A stretch of DNA of 64,000 nucleotides, from NCBI GenBank assembly GCA_039819785.1, contig JBCBRH010000005.1, positions 66,795-130,794 of the forward strand. Direction: 5' to 3'. Shown one piece after another: positions 40,008-49,747 of this stretch. The DNA is from JBCBRD01 sp039819785 (GTDB taxonomy: Bacteria > Pseudomonadota > Alphaproteobacteria > Rhizobiales > Hyphomicrobiaceae). How positions within the stretch are numbered: the first letter of the stretch is position 1; each line of letters starts with the position of its first letter. The notes under the pieces were generated by a model. That model did not search any database. It saw only the letters and a list, made by a program, of their open reading frames with translations, and was not told the DNA's origin. A program made the translations under genes and the position numbers.

Positions 40008-43000
40008 CTAAGAACGCTGCCCCTCAGCGTCAAGCGGGCGCGTTTTGATATCCCAAAGTGTTGAAGTTCGCGCCTCCAGCACATCCTCGGGGATACGCAT
40101 CATTTGCGCATTGGCTGTCCACAACAAATAGGCTTCGACGGCGCGGTCCGGATAGAGCTGCTTCAAAGCCAGGCGGTAGGCCGCCAATTGCAGTACATAC
40201 GCCTCCGGGATAGTCTCGACGGACATGGCGACGGACCGGTTCGATTTGAAATCAACAATGGCAACGGTGTGCTCGCTGACCACCAGCCGGTCGATCTGCC
40301 CGTGCAGCGTCAGCGGCGGCGCGTTTCCTGACGGGTGCTGAATTTCGGCAGACAACGTCGCCTCGGCCCGGCTGCCTGGCCCAAACAAATGCGCAAACGC
40401 GTCATCATCTAGAATGCGCATCGCCTCCAGGGTGACCGAACGTTTGACCGACGCAGGCAACGCCGCCCCTGCCTGATCAACGTAGGCCTGGGCAGCATCC
40501 GGTCTCTGAGCCGCGGGAATGTCCGGCAGATACTGCAAAAGGCCATGCGTGAGGTTCCCGCGAAGAAACCGTGATGTGCCACGTTCAGCCTCTGAAATGG
40601 GTGACGGCGCGGCAGGCTCTTGGGTCTGTCTGGTCTCCGCTTCCCTTGCCGCAGGTGGGCGGACAGGCTCACCCTCGTGGTCATAATCGTAAGGTGCCAG
40701 CCGTGACGGTGCGATGGGCACGGACGGTGCTATTACCTTAGGCGCAGGACGCATGGCCCACTCCGGTCGCGCGGTGGCTGCGTCGGCCGCCTCAGAAACG
40801 ACGACTGGTTTTCCATCCGGCGGTTCAGTCTGTGGGTTGGTCACGCGAACAACCTCACGACCATCCGCCAGTGACACAGCCTGGGCATCGTTGGCGATCG
40901 CATTCGAAATCAAGTGATACCAGCAATCAGGCGGCGGCTTGGTCGAACTCTCAAACCCGCATACGTAGAGCCGGTCGCGCGCACGGGTCATGGCCACATA
41001 CAACAAACGGTTGCGCTCTTCCGCTTCGCGGGCCGCTTGGGCACTCTTGGCCGCTTGGATCGGGGCCAGATCTTTCGACCCGGCAACGGCCCAAACCGCT
41101 TGGATTATTCTGCCTTCGCCACCCTCGTTCAACTGGTCGTTTTCATTGCCACCATCGATCAACTCTCCGCGGTTCGGGCCAAGATCAATCAGCGTGGATG
41201 AAGCACCACCCGCACCCCGCGTCGAGCATGTATCAGGCAGGAACACGATCGGTGCCTCAAGGCCCTTTGCCCCGTGTACGGTCAGCACACGAACCTCATC
41301 AGTTCCCTGTTCCATATCCCGCTTGATCTGCCGCCGGTCACTCCTGAGCCAGGTCATAAACCCTTGGAGTGAGGGGGCCTCCCCTTCATCGAACTGGATG
41401 GCCGCATTCAAGAACTCATCCAATGGATCGGCCGCCTCCAGCCCAAGTCGGTCGAGCAGCCGCCGCCGTCCACCATCACGATCCAGAACTTCGCTGAAGA
41501 ATTCAAATGGCGGCCAGAAGTCTGCGCGTTTTCGCCAGGCAATCAACTGATCCACAGCCAGCCCGTAGTGATCCCGCGCGGCGCGTTGCGCCAGTAGAGC
41601 CCGCCACAAAGAGCCCTTTCGCGCCGTCTTCCCAGTAATGTGACCGATCTCAAAAAGATCATCGTCATCGAACCCGAACAACGGGCTCTTCAAAACACAG
41701 GCAAGCGCCAGGTCATCTTCCGGCAGCACCAGGAAATCCCCCAGTGCCATCAAGTCTTGAACCACCAGCTGATCGGTCAGGTCCATCCGGTCCGAGCCCG
41801 CAACGGGGATGCCGCGCGCCTTAAGGGCCGCGACCATGGGATTGGCAAACTGCGTTCGCTTGCGCACTAGAATAAGAACATCACTGGGTCGCACGGGCCG
41901 ATTCTGAGAAGCCAGGATCTCGCCGTTCGCGATCCAGTCGTGAATGGTGTCAGCGATTTTCTCAGCCAGCCGGACAGCCGGATCGTCTTGAGGTTCATCA
42001 CCAAACGGGTCCCACGGACTGCTTTGGATTTTCTCAGATGGCTTTTCCGTCGGCCAGACTTCAACAAGCCCGGCCTGCCCGACGCGTTTGACGAGGTGAG
42101 CGATTTGAACCGACGGATCACTTGTCAGACCAGGTGTTACATCCCGGTTCTTGAAGGTCGCATCAACCGCCATCAAGACAGCTTCCGCCGTCCGGAACGA
42201 CAGGGTCAGCGTCACATCACGCCAGACCCGCCCAGCGGCATGGGCTGCTTCCGAGAACGCGAGCCCCATACGCGCAAACATTTCAGGTGCCGCCCCCTGA
42301 AACGAATAGATGGACTGCTTCTCATCGCCGACGGCAAACAACGTCCGCGCTTCATCACGTGCCCCGTCCCCGGAAAAGAATTCACGCGCCAGTCCCTCAA
42401 TGATCTGCCATTGCTGCGGAGCGGTGTCCTGGCTCTCATCAACGAGGATATGATCAAGCCCGCCATCCAGTTTGTAGAGCACCCAGGAGGCTTGATCAGA
42501 CGTTGCTAACAGCTGGCTCGTCTTCAAGATCAAGTCGTCATAGTCCAGCACTGCACGGCGCGCCTTGGCATCCGTGTAGCCGCGCATGACGGCGTCAGCC
42601 AGCCGCATCAGAGCGGCTGTTGCCTCAATGGCGCGAATGGCTTTGATCCCATCTTGGGCAACAACGAACGCAGCTTGCGCGTTGTCCAGCGCATCGCACA
42701 ATCCAGGCTCAGTGTCTTGAAGCCCTTTATTGAAAAGTCTTGCGCGTCGGCCACCAGACTTGGTCAGGAAAGCGGCCTCGAAGGCTTCCACGCGCTGGGC
42801 CACGCTGTCCCAGCTGGCAACGGCAGCCCTGAGCGCATTGGCCGAAGTCACGTCGTCCTTCTTGCCAGCCGCAAAGGCTGCAGCGATCTGCGTGCACTGA
42901 GCGCGACTGAGAACGCCGCCTTGAACCTCCATGAGACGGTCTTCAGTCTCATCATCGGCAAGGCTGAATGTTACGCGCAATTGGGCAACAAACTTTTCAA

Positions 43001-43724
43001 TCGCACGTTCCGTCAGGAGCCCATGAGGTTCGTCAGCAGGCCCATCACCATCCATAGGCAATGAACCATCGAAGATCCCATCAAGCCAATCGGAATTGGA
43101 AAGCACGCTGCCAATCACGTCATCAAACCGATCTTCCTGGGCATAGGCAATGACCCGCCTCAGCGCCTCACCCAGCGGGCTCGTAGCAAGCGACGTCGCC
43201 TGATCCAGCACCTCGTTGACCGCATCTCGCTTGATCCGCGCGCCCAGTGAATCATCAAGGATGGCGAACCCTGGCGGCACACCGGCTTCCAGCGGGAAGC
43301 GCTGCAACAACCGCTCACAAAACGCGTGGATCGTCTGAACCTTCAAGCCGCCGGGCGTTTCGATTGAGCGCGTGAAAAGCTGCCGCGCGAGTTGGGTTTC
43401 ATCCAAGCTGGCTGGCCGCTCAAGCAGTTCGGCAAGCATCTGAGCGAGCGCGTCATCCGACGCCGTCACCCACTCGGCCAGCCGTGCAAACACACGTGTC
43501 GACATTTCGGCAGCCGCTGCTTTCGTGTACGTCAGACACAGAATTTTCTCAGGTGGCGCGCCCGCGAGCAGGAGCCGCAAAACGCGGTTTGTCAAAACAT
43601 GTGTTTTGCCTGTACCGGCGTTCGCGCTCACCCAGACAGATGCTGTCGGGTCAGACGCCTGCCCTTGAAGGCGCGTCGTCTCGACCAGGTGGTTATCACC
43701 GGGTCCTGATCCGCCATCATGCAT
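40008..43724 (-). CDS. addA: Double-strand break repair helicase AddA
   Basis: Helicase-nuclease subunit of the AddAB complex that resects double-strand breaks for RecA. The 1238-residue protein has superfamily 1 helicase motifs: VSANAGTGKTHVLTNRVLRL near residue 30, ILCLTYTKAAAAEM, LDHILVDESQDTAPQQW near 420, FAVGDEKQSIYSFQGA, TLSFRTAEAVL, VLTVHGAKGLEAPIVFLPD and LLYVAMTRARDRLYVCG. The C-terminus has the PD-(D/E)xK nuclease (VAIVDFKSNRS, then YVLQLAAYRLAL). The addB stop and this ATG share a base (TGATG), so the pair is translationally coupled; a GTG at 43727 is an alternative start. Confidence 0.96.
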   Translation of the reverse strand: MHDGGSGPGDNHLVETTRLQGQASDPTASVWVSANAGTGKTHVLTNRVLRLLLAGAPPEKILCLTYTKAAAAEMSTRVFARLAEWVTASDDALAQMLAELLERPASLDETQLARQLFTRSIETPGGLKVQTIHAFCERLLQRFPLEAGVPPGFAILDDSLGARIKRDAVNEVLDQATSLATSPLGEALRRVIAYAQEDRFDDVIGSVLSNSDWLDGIFDGSLPMDGDGPADEPHGLLTERAIEKFVAQLRVTFSLADDETEDRLMEVQGGVLSRAQCTQIAAAFAAGKKDDVTSANALRAAVASWDSVAQRVEAFEAAFLTKSGGRRARLFNKGLQDTEPGLCDALDNAQAAFVVAQDGIKAIRAIEATAALMRLADAVMRGYTDAKARRAVLDYDDLILKTSQLLATSDQASWVLYKLDGGLDHILVDESQDTAPQQWQIIEGLAREFFSGDGARDEARTLFAVGDEKQSIYSFQGAAPEMFARMGLAFSEAAHAAGRVWRDVTLTLSFRTAEAVLMAVDATFKNRDVTPGLTSDPSVQIAHLVKRVGQAGLVEVWPTEKPSEKIQSSPWDPFGDEPQDDPAVRLAEKIADTIHDWIANGEILASQNRPVRPSDVLILVRKRTQFANPMVAALKARGIPVAGSDRMDLTDQLVVQDLMALGDFLVLPEDDLALACVLKSPLFGFDDDDLFEIGHITGKTARKGSLWRALLAQRAARDHYGLAVDQLIAWRKRADFWPPFEFFSEVLDRDGGRRRLLDRLGLEAADPLDEFLNAAIQFDEGEAPSLQGFMTWLRSDRRQIKRDMEQGTDEVRVLTVHGAKGLEAPIVFLPDTCSTRGAGGASSTLIDLGPNRGELIDGGNENDQLNEGGEGRIIQAVWAVAGSKDLAPIQAAKSAQAAREAEERNRLLYVAMTRARDRLYVCGFESSTKPPPDCWYHLISNAIANDAQAVSLADGREVVRVTNPQTEPPDGKPVVVSEAADAATARPEWAMRPAPKVIAPSVPIAPSRLAPYDYDHEGEPVRPPAAREAETRQTQEPAAPSPISEAERGTSRFLRGNLTHGLLQYLPDIPAAQRPDAAQAYVDQAGAALPASVKRSVTLEAMRILDDDAFAHLFGPGSRAEATLSAEIQHPSGNAPPLTLHGQIDRLVVSEHTVAIVDFKSNRSVAMSVETIPEAYVLQLAAYRLALKQLYPDRAVEAYLLWTANAQMMRIPEDVLEARTSTLWDIKTRPLDAEGQRS

Positions 43725-46700
43725 CACGAGGCCTCCCCGGAGTTGCCGTCAAACGACCATTCGAGGACGCGCGCAAGCTGGGCATAGTCATCATACTCAT
43801 AGGAAAACCCTGACCGGCGCAATGCTGGATACGGCGTCTTTGGATCATCAAAGCGGGCAATGAGCGCGCCCAGTTCGCGCAAGGCATCCTCGGCCAATTC
43901 AGAAACGTTCTTGTCGGCTATTCCCGTTTCAACTCCGGCAGGTTCCGCACCCGTCGCACTGATGTAGCGCAACGCCGTGACATCGACCCCGCGCGCTTGC
44001 AGGTCATCGTCGTCGGCGTTCCCGAGCCCCATCCCCATTCCAAAACCGCCAGCCAAAGCGATGGCAGCCTCGAGCGAAAGCTGGGGCCGCTTCCCGTCTT
44101 CGACAGCTTTTTTCGCAGGTGCCTTGCCGGTTTTGTAATCCGTGACGACAATGCCGTCGTCCGTCACATCAATGCGGTCGGCCCGCGCCCGGAGTTTGAA
44201 GGGGCCAGCTGGCGCATCAATCTCCAACACACCATCCACCTCGGCCATCGACCGCAAAACGCCAACCCGGCGCGTAGGCTCGGTCTCGGCAAACCAAGTC
44301 GCGAAACGTTGCAACCGCGGACGCCAGAACGCCCACACACGCGGGCTACCCCTCAGCTCATCGAAATGGTCCTGCGATGCCGACATGATCGCACCTGCGA
44401 TATCGTTCGGCAGCGTATCGGGATACCGCATCGAAAACTGAGACATGGCCGCGTGAATAATCGTACCGCGCAGGCTTGCGTCCGGCGCATGGCCCAAATC
44501 CGGCAAGCGATCGAGGCCGAGAATGCTCTGCGCAAAGATCGCATATGGATTGGCCATCCACGTTTCGACCTTGGACACACCCATACGGCGTGGCCGCGCG
44601 TGAACCGGCGGACACGGCTGGGGCGCGGGCAGGCCGACCGGGCGTTGACCCACGGCGTCGCGTTGCCGGGCCCAGGTGATCCAGGGTTGATCGGTTTGCA
44701 AAGCATCGGTCAGATCAAGTCCCCGCAGCAGCGCTTGGATACGCATGAGCCAACGCGACGGCACGGTTGGCACGCCGTCGGTTTTCTTGGCCCGCGTGAG
44801 GTAGACCTTCGGAGCCGCCATGAAGGACGTGAAATCATGCGCGGAATACCCGATCTTCTCTTCAAGATCAGGCAGTCCCAGTGCTTTCCGCATCGGGCGA
44901 TTGAGCCATGGCCCAGGGTCGGCATGATCAGGCCAGACGCCGTCGTTCAGTCCCGCGAGTACCATGATGTCCACATCGATGAGCCGCGCTTCCATGACGC
45001 CCAGGATCGAAATCTGCGGATGAACAGGCACCCGTGGCAGGACGTTGTTGCCACTGATGAGGGCTGCGTAAAGATCAGCATAATCGCGCGGTGCGACCGG
45101 CGGACCATCATCCCCTGCCGCGATCAACTCACCCAGCAGTGAAGCAGCCGTCGTCCCGGCTTCTCCGGCATAAAGCGGCGAAGGTGGTGCAGCCCCAAGA
45201 TCGGAGGCATCTGGGTCGGACGCATCTTCTGAAGGTGAAGCGGCGCCGGCAGTTCCGACATCGTCCAGGCCCTCATCAGCATCGAGCGGCACCCGGCATA
45301 GCGCCTCAGCGACAGCCGCGTGCGCCCCGACAAAGGTGGAGATCGATGCTGGGTCCTTGGCATCATAAAGTGCGGTCAAAGGTGCGAACGCATCTTCCAG
45401 TTGCCCGACGAGGTCATGGGCGGCCTGACACGCCTCATCGTTGAGGGAGCGTGCTGCGCGTGATAACCGCAACCCCTCGGCGTCAGCAGTCTGGACACGT
45501 TGAAGGGCCCCGCGAACACCAGCAAGACCAGTCCCCGTATAGACCGCGCGAAACGCCAAAAGTTCGAGGGCCCTCGCGGCCAGGCGAATGTCGCGCGCCT
45601 GCAGCCCCAGCCGGCACAACGGGTGCTTGAGAAGCGCCATCAGGGCAGCTGGCGCGAAATTCTGGTTCATCGTTTCGACGACGAGGTCGAGAAAGGCGCC
45701 GGGAACCGTCTTGGCAAACGGCCGTCCGGCGCTGTCATCAACCCTGATGTTCCAGGCCGCAAGCCGGATGGCAATACGGCGCGCAAGCAAGCGGTCAGGC
45801 GTCACCAGCGCGATCCGCTTGCCAGGCGTCTCGACGGCCTCCCGCAAAATGAGCGATATGGCTTCAGCCTCTTCCAGCGCGTTGGCCGCTTCAATGAGGT
45901 GCACGTCGGCCAGTCCAGCCTCGACGTCGCGTGTGTCAGACCGGGTCGCATCAAGCCATGTGTGCCATTGGTCGGTCGTCGCGGTCGGGCGCATGGCCTG
46001 CGAAAGGAAAGCCCCGCGCGCGGCAAGCTTGGTGTCCACCGGCAGTGTCAGTTCACGAACATCCTCCCGCGTTGCGCCGAACCGTGACAACAGGCGGTGC
46101 ATGGCAAACTGAGGATGATCGGGATGGCTGAGGGCATGAGCTGCCCCATCGTGGCCGGGCAAAGCCGGTTGCAGTGGAAAGGCATCTCGGACCGGCAAGG
46201 CGCCACCGGCTCGCTTGAGTTCCAACCCTGCAGTTTCGGGGTTTAAGACGTCCCAACTTGCGTCATCCAGTGAGCGGTCAAACCCCGGCAGTACAATTGC
46301 GCCGTGCTCCAGTGTGAGGACCGCTTGCATCAAGTCAACGGTGGCCGGGATCGAGCCGGTCACGCCGGCCACAATGACGGGCCCGGATGGCGGTGTCGCG
46401 CGAAGGCGATCGGCTTCGGCCCGGATGAGCGCGTTGCGCCGTTCAACAGCTGTCATGCCCCCTGTCGCCTGTTGGTGCAAAGGCCAGAACTGCGTGATGA
46501 TCTCCAAGAACCCAAGCGTTTGTTCCCAATGCGCTGAATAGTCTTCCGGAACAATCTCACTGAGCGCATCCAGGGAGACCCCTTCGGTCTCGATGAGGTC
46601 GAGCATCTGGCCAAGTTCCCGCGCGAGAGCAGCCACCTGGGCCGGTGTTCGCGCGGCTGGTCGCCTGGGCTTGCCTGACTGATCGCCGTCGCCCCGAACC

Positions 46701-47146
46701 ACAGCCTCACTCCATTTGCCCACCAGTGTCATCAAAACCATTTGCCGTTCGATCGGCGGCATGGCGGGAGGAAGCGGGAGTAGACCTGATCCTGGCGAAA
46801 CCGATCCTGTTTGCGCCTCCAGGTATGACGACATCAAAGCTTCATCATCATTGCGCTCAGACACAGCCCGGATCTGCGGCAGCAGCAGCGCCGATTCACC
46901 CGATGCCTTTCGAAAAGCCGCGCCCAACGCACGCTCGGCCCGTCGCGTGGGCAACAAAATCGTAATCCCTGGGAGATCGATAATGTCTGGCTTCGGCCCA
47001 CCGAAGCGTGGCAGGTCGCCATCGAGTATGGCGCGCGCAAGCCCATCCAGAAACGCAACACCAAACGGCAGCGAACACAACGAGCCGGCGGGCGTTGCTT
47101 CGGATCGAACGGGCAATCCGTCATGCGTCTGTGAAGCTTCAGTCAT
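43724..47146 (-). CDS. addB: Double-strand break repair protein AddB
   Basis: Partner of AddA; carries an inactive helicase-like fold and a RecB-type nuclease. I start at the ATG at 47146 (1140 aa): the frame continues to 47323, but that leader overlaps the upstream gene and is not conserved. Visible parts are GITILLPTRRAERALGAAF, LAALARELGQMLDLIETEGV-type central segments, VLAGLNDGVWPDHADPGPWLN, MANPYAIFAQSILGLDRLPD and the nuclease motif GIVVTDYKTGKAPAKKAVEDG with QLSLEAAIAL. The start overlaps the murU-like stop by eight bases, so the minus-strand genes from tsaE to addA form a tightly coupled operon. Confidence 0.94.
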   Translation of the reverse strand: MTEASQTHDGLPVRSEATPAGSLCSLPFGVAFLDGLARAILDGDLPRFGGPKPDIIDLPGITILLPTRRAERALGAAFRKASGESALLLPQIRAVSERNDDEALMSSYLEAQTGSVSPGSGLLPLPPAMPPIERQMVLMTLVGKWSEAVVRGDGDQSGKPRRPAARTPAQVAALARELGQMLDLIETEGVSLDALSEIVPEDYSAHWEQTLGFLEIITQFWPLHQQATGGMTAVERRNALIRAEADRLRATPPSGPVIVAGVTGSIPATVDLMQAVLTLEHGAIVLPGFDRSLDDASWDVLNPETAGLELKRAGGALPVRDAFPLQPALPGHDGAAHALSHPDHPQFAMHRLLSRFGATREDVRELTLPVDTKLAARGAFLSQAMRPTATTDQWHTWLDATRSDTRDVEAGLADVHLIEAANALEEAEAISLILREAVETPGKRIALVTPDRLLARRIAIRLAAWNIRVDDSAGRPFAKTVPGAFLDLVVETMNQNFAPAALMALLKHPLCRLGLQARDIRLAARALELLAFRAVYTGTGLAGVRGALQRVQTADAEGLRLSRAARSLNDEACQAAHDLVGQLEDAFAPLTALYDAKDPASISTFVGAHAAVAEALCRVPLDADEGLDDVGTAGAASPSEDASDPDASDLGAAPPSPLYAGEAGTTAASLLGELIAAGDDGPPVAPRDYADLYAALISGNNVLPRVPVHPQISILGVMEARLIDVDIMVLAGLNDGVWPDHADPGPWLNRPMRKALGLPDLEEKIGYSAHDFTSFMAAPKVYLTRAKKTDGVPTVPSRWLMRIQALLRGLDLTDALQTDQPWITWARQRDAVGQRPVGLPAPQPCPPVHARPRRMGVSKVETWMANPYAIFAQSILGLDRLPDLGHAPDASLRGTIIHAAMSQFSMRYPDTLPNDIAGAIMSASQDHFDELRGSPRVWAFWRPRLQRFATWFAETEPTRRVGVLRSMAEVDGVLEIDAPAGPFKLRARADRIDVTDDGIVVTDYKTGKAPAKKAVEDGKRPQLSLEAAIALAGGFGMGMGLGNADDDDLQARGVDVTALRYISATGAEPAGVETGIADKNVSELAEDALRELGALIARFDDPKTPYPALRRSGFSYEYDDYAQLARVLEWSFDGNSGEAS

Positions 47147-47867
47147 CAAAGGGGTGATCAAGCCATGCCTCCGCATCCCGCAGGGCTTCAGGTGTCCCCA
47201 CATGCATCCACTTCCCGTCCATCCGCATGCCGTAAAGGCGTCCCGCCTCCATCGCTCGGTCCCAAACGCGGTTGAGCGAGAACGCACCATCCGGTGTGTC
47301 GGAAAGAAGGCGGGGGTGCGCAATCGAAACGCCGGTGAACGCGAATGGCGCGATCGTGCGTTCCCCGCGCCGCGTCAACCGTCCATCAGTCGCCATCTGA
47401 AAATCACCGCGGCCGTCGTAGCCGAGCGCATCGGCCCCCAACGCCAGCAGCAGCAATCCGTCCATGATCGTATCGTCCCACGTGGCCAGCAGCCGGTCCA
47501 GGTTGTTGCCCATTCCTTCCGTCCAAGTGGTATCTGAATTGTGGATGAGGATCGGACCACCATCACTCATCGCCAGGGCGCGTTTCACACCACCCCCTGT
47601 GTCGAGCAGGTCCCCACGTTCATCTGAAATCGTGATGTCGAGACCGGACCGCTGCGCGACGTGCCGCTCAATGAGGTCGGCCTTGAAATGCACGTTGATG
47701 ATCGCTTTTTTGATGCCCGCCGCGGCCACGCGGTCCAACACATGGTCAATCAGCGGTTGGCCCTTGAGCTGAACCAGTGGCTTTGGGACAGCCTGCGTGA
47801 GCGGGCGCATCCGCGTGCCTAGACCGGCTGCAAGAATGACAGCGGTGGTGATAGGGTGTTGGCTCAT
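47139..47867 (-). CDS. Nucleotidyltransferase, MurU-like (MurNAc-1-phosphate uridylyltransferase)
   Basis: A 242-residue sugar-phosphate nucleotidyltransferase: TTAVILAAGLGTRMRPLTQAVPK holds the nucleotide-binding GLGTRMRP and catalytic Lys region, followed by PLVQLKGQPLIDHVLDRV, INVHFKADLIERHV, LLDTGGGVKRAL and ILIHNSDTTW. In Pseudomonas and Caulobacter MurU makes UDP-MurNAc from MurNAc-1-phosphate in the cell-wall recycling route that bypasses MurA. Assignment to MurU rather than a generic NTP transferase rests on the overlap (ATGA) with an AmgK-type kinase domain immediately upstream. Confidence 0.85.
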   Translation of the reverse strand: MSQHPITTAVILAAGLGTRMRPLTQAVPKPLVQLKGQPLIDHVLDRVAAAGIKKAIINVHFKADLIERHVAQRSGLDITISDERGDLLDTGGGVKRALAMSDGGPILIHNSDTTWTEGMGNNLDRLLATWDDTIMDGLLLLALGADALGYDGRGDFQMATDGRLTRRGERTIAPFAFTGVSIAHPRLLSDTPDGAFSLNRVWDRAMEAGRLYGMRMDGKWMHVGTPEALRDAEAWLDHPFDD

Positions 47868-49591
47868 AGCGGTTGCGATCCAGATCGCCGATTGTGGTCG
47901 AGGCCACCTGGTGTCGTCGGTGGTCGCTCAGGACGTGCACCGGGTGGGAAGGTGCGGTGGAACCAGTCGGCCAATTCCGACAAACCCGTCTTTTCAGCAT
48001 CCTCTGAAGCAGACAGGTTGCGCTGCAAGTAGCACCATACGCGCGGCAAATGCGCGAGGTATTGAGGCTTTTGATCCCGCATGGAAAGCCGTGCAAAGAT
48101 CCCCAGTATTTTGGTTGCGCGCTGGGCACCCATCACCGCATAGGATGCCATGAACCCCTCCTCGTCGAAGCTGGAATCACGCACCTGACTGAGATAGCGC
48201 TGTAATAGGATCGGCTCGAAAGCAGGGTCAACATCCAACCGTGCATCCTGGATCAGCGAGACAACATCGTAGGCCGCAGGTCCGCGAACAGCGTCTTGGA
48301 AATCGATCAGCCCGGTCCGCTTAAGGCCATTCTGGTTGGGTCTGTCGATGAGGTTGGGTGAATGAAAGTCCCGCAGGACCCAATGCAACGGCTGGGCCGC
48401 GATCAGATCAAACGGCCGCTGCCACGCAGCGAGAAAGGATGCCCGTTCATCGTTCGGTGCCGGGCTGCCATGGGCGAACGGCCAGTACCAATCCAGGAGC
48501 AATTCAACCTCGATCGTCAACGCATCCCGGTCGTAAACGGGAAGCGGCAATTCACCGTCAAAGTGCTGCGAGGTCAAAACCGAAGGCGGCGGCACCTCGC
48601 GCAAAGCTGCCAGCACATCAATCGCCTGTGACCACAGCGGCAATAGAGCTTCACCTTCACTGATCAACGACCCAAACACGCGCGGACCAAAATCTTCCAG
48701 CACCATGTATCCAGCATCCATATCCATGCTATGGATCGCTGGCACAGCAAAGCCTCCGGCACGCAATGCGTCGCCCACAGCCAGAAACGCACGCATGTCT
48801 TCTGCGATATGCGCGATCCGGCTGTAAGGTAGACCGTGGCGGACAGGCGGGCCATCGGGTTGGGCTGGCCAGTCCATCAACAGCGCTGACGTTGGTCGCT
48901 CATGTGCAGCATCGACCCCGCGCGGTGTAATCTGCGCGTAACTGCGCGCCGATGCATCGCCATAAAGATGCGTCACCCGCGGTGGGGCCTCTGATGCCGC
49001 TGGCGCGTCTGGACGGCCTGATGCGGATAGCAGCACATCGCCTGATCTTAACAATTTGAACGCCGCAGTCAGTCGAGCGAGACGGGACGATGCATCGTTG
49101 GATGAAGCAATCCTGATGGCGCGCAAATCATCGACATTCCCAGGCGAGGCCCCATGCGCTGCGCCACTGGCTTGCCCGTCCAAAAAGACGATCGAAAATG
49201 TCATTTCGGGCAGTTCATCTGCTGCGTTCTCCGGCCACTCGATAAGCGCCGCACCCTCGCTCAAAGCCAGATCCAGACCAAGTTCATGGATCTCTTCAGC
49301 GGCGCTGAGCCGGTACAGATCAAAGTGCATGATGGGCACCCGCAGGTCGCGGTAGTCCTGCGCGAGCGTAAATGTCGGGCTTGGGATATCGTCAAAAGCC
49401 GGGTCGCCATCAGCAAGACGTTCCCGCATCAAGGCTCGAATGAGCGCACGCGCAAAGGTGCTTTTTCCAGCACCCAGGTCGCCGCGTAGCCCGATGAGGT
49501 CGCCGGGCCGGATCGCAAGCGCAAACACCTCCGCCAACAGCAAAACATCGGGCTCGGCCAGGTCGGGGTATGTCCATACCGGTTCAGTCAT
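47864..49591 (-). CDS. Fusion of TsaE (t6A tRNA modification ATPase) and AmgK-like sugar kinase
   Basis: A 575-residue two-domain protein. Residues 1-150 are TsaE, needed for N6-threonylcarbamoyl-adenosine in tRNA: GDLIGLRGDLGAGKSTFARALI (P-loop near 40), SPTFTLAQDY and HFDLYRLSAAEEIHELGLD. Residues about 215-545 are an aminoglycoside-phosphotransferase-type kinase: GYMVLEDFG, WVLRDFHSPNLI with the catalytic Asp, TGLIDFQDAVRGPAAYDVVS with the metal-binding Asp, matching AmgK, the anomeric MurNAc/GlcNAc kinase. The two activities are unrelated; the fusion is, from recall, common in Hyphomicrobiales. The stop overlaps the murU-like ATG. Confidence 0.92.
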   Translation of the reverse strand: MTEPVWTYPDLAEPDVLLLAEVFALAIRPGDLIGLRGDLGAGKSTFARALIRALMRERLADGDPAFDDIPSPTFTLAQDYRDLRVPIMHFDLYRLSAAEEIHELGLDLALSEGAALIEWPENAADELPEMTFSIVFLDGQASGAAHGASPGNVDDLRAIRIASSNDASSRLARLTAAFKLLRSGDVLLSASGRPDAPAASEAPPRVTHLYGDASARSYAQITPRGVDAAHERPTSALLMDWPAQPDGPPVRHGLPYSRIAHIAEDMRAFLAVGDALRAGGFAVPAIHSMDMDAGYMVLEDFGPRVFGSLISEGEALLPLWSQAIDVLAALREVPPPSVLTSQHFDGELPLPVYDRDALTIEVELLLDWYWPFAHGSPAPNDERASFLAAWQRPFDLIAAQPLHWVLRDFHSPNLIDRPNQNGLKRTGLIDFQDAVRGPAAYDVVSLIQDARLDVDPAFEPILLQRYLSQVRDSSFDEEGFMASYAVMGAQRATKILGIFARLSMRDQKPQYLAHLPRVWCYLQRNLSASEDAEKTGLSELADWFHRTFPPGARPERPPTTPGGLDHNRRSGSQPL

Positions 49592-49747
49592 GCGGTCTTG
49601 TCAGCACAGTTGGATCACGGGAGCGATATCTGAGCGGGTTGTCCGATACCTCGGTGGCGCACGCAAGGCGCAAATGACGTGAGGCCGATCATCCACAACC
49701 CCTCCAACGGACGCCAAAACCCTAATTCATAGGCTTGAGCTTTGTCG

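Noticed and set aside
43997..45142. 381-codon plus-strand frame inside addB
   Set aside because: Antisense shadow of a GC-rich gene; Arg/His/Pro-rich translation, typical of the opposite strand.
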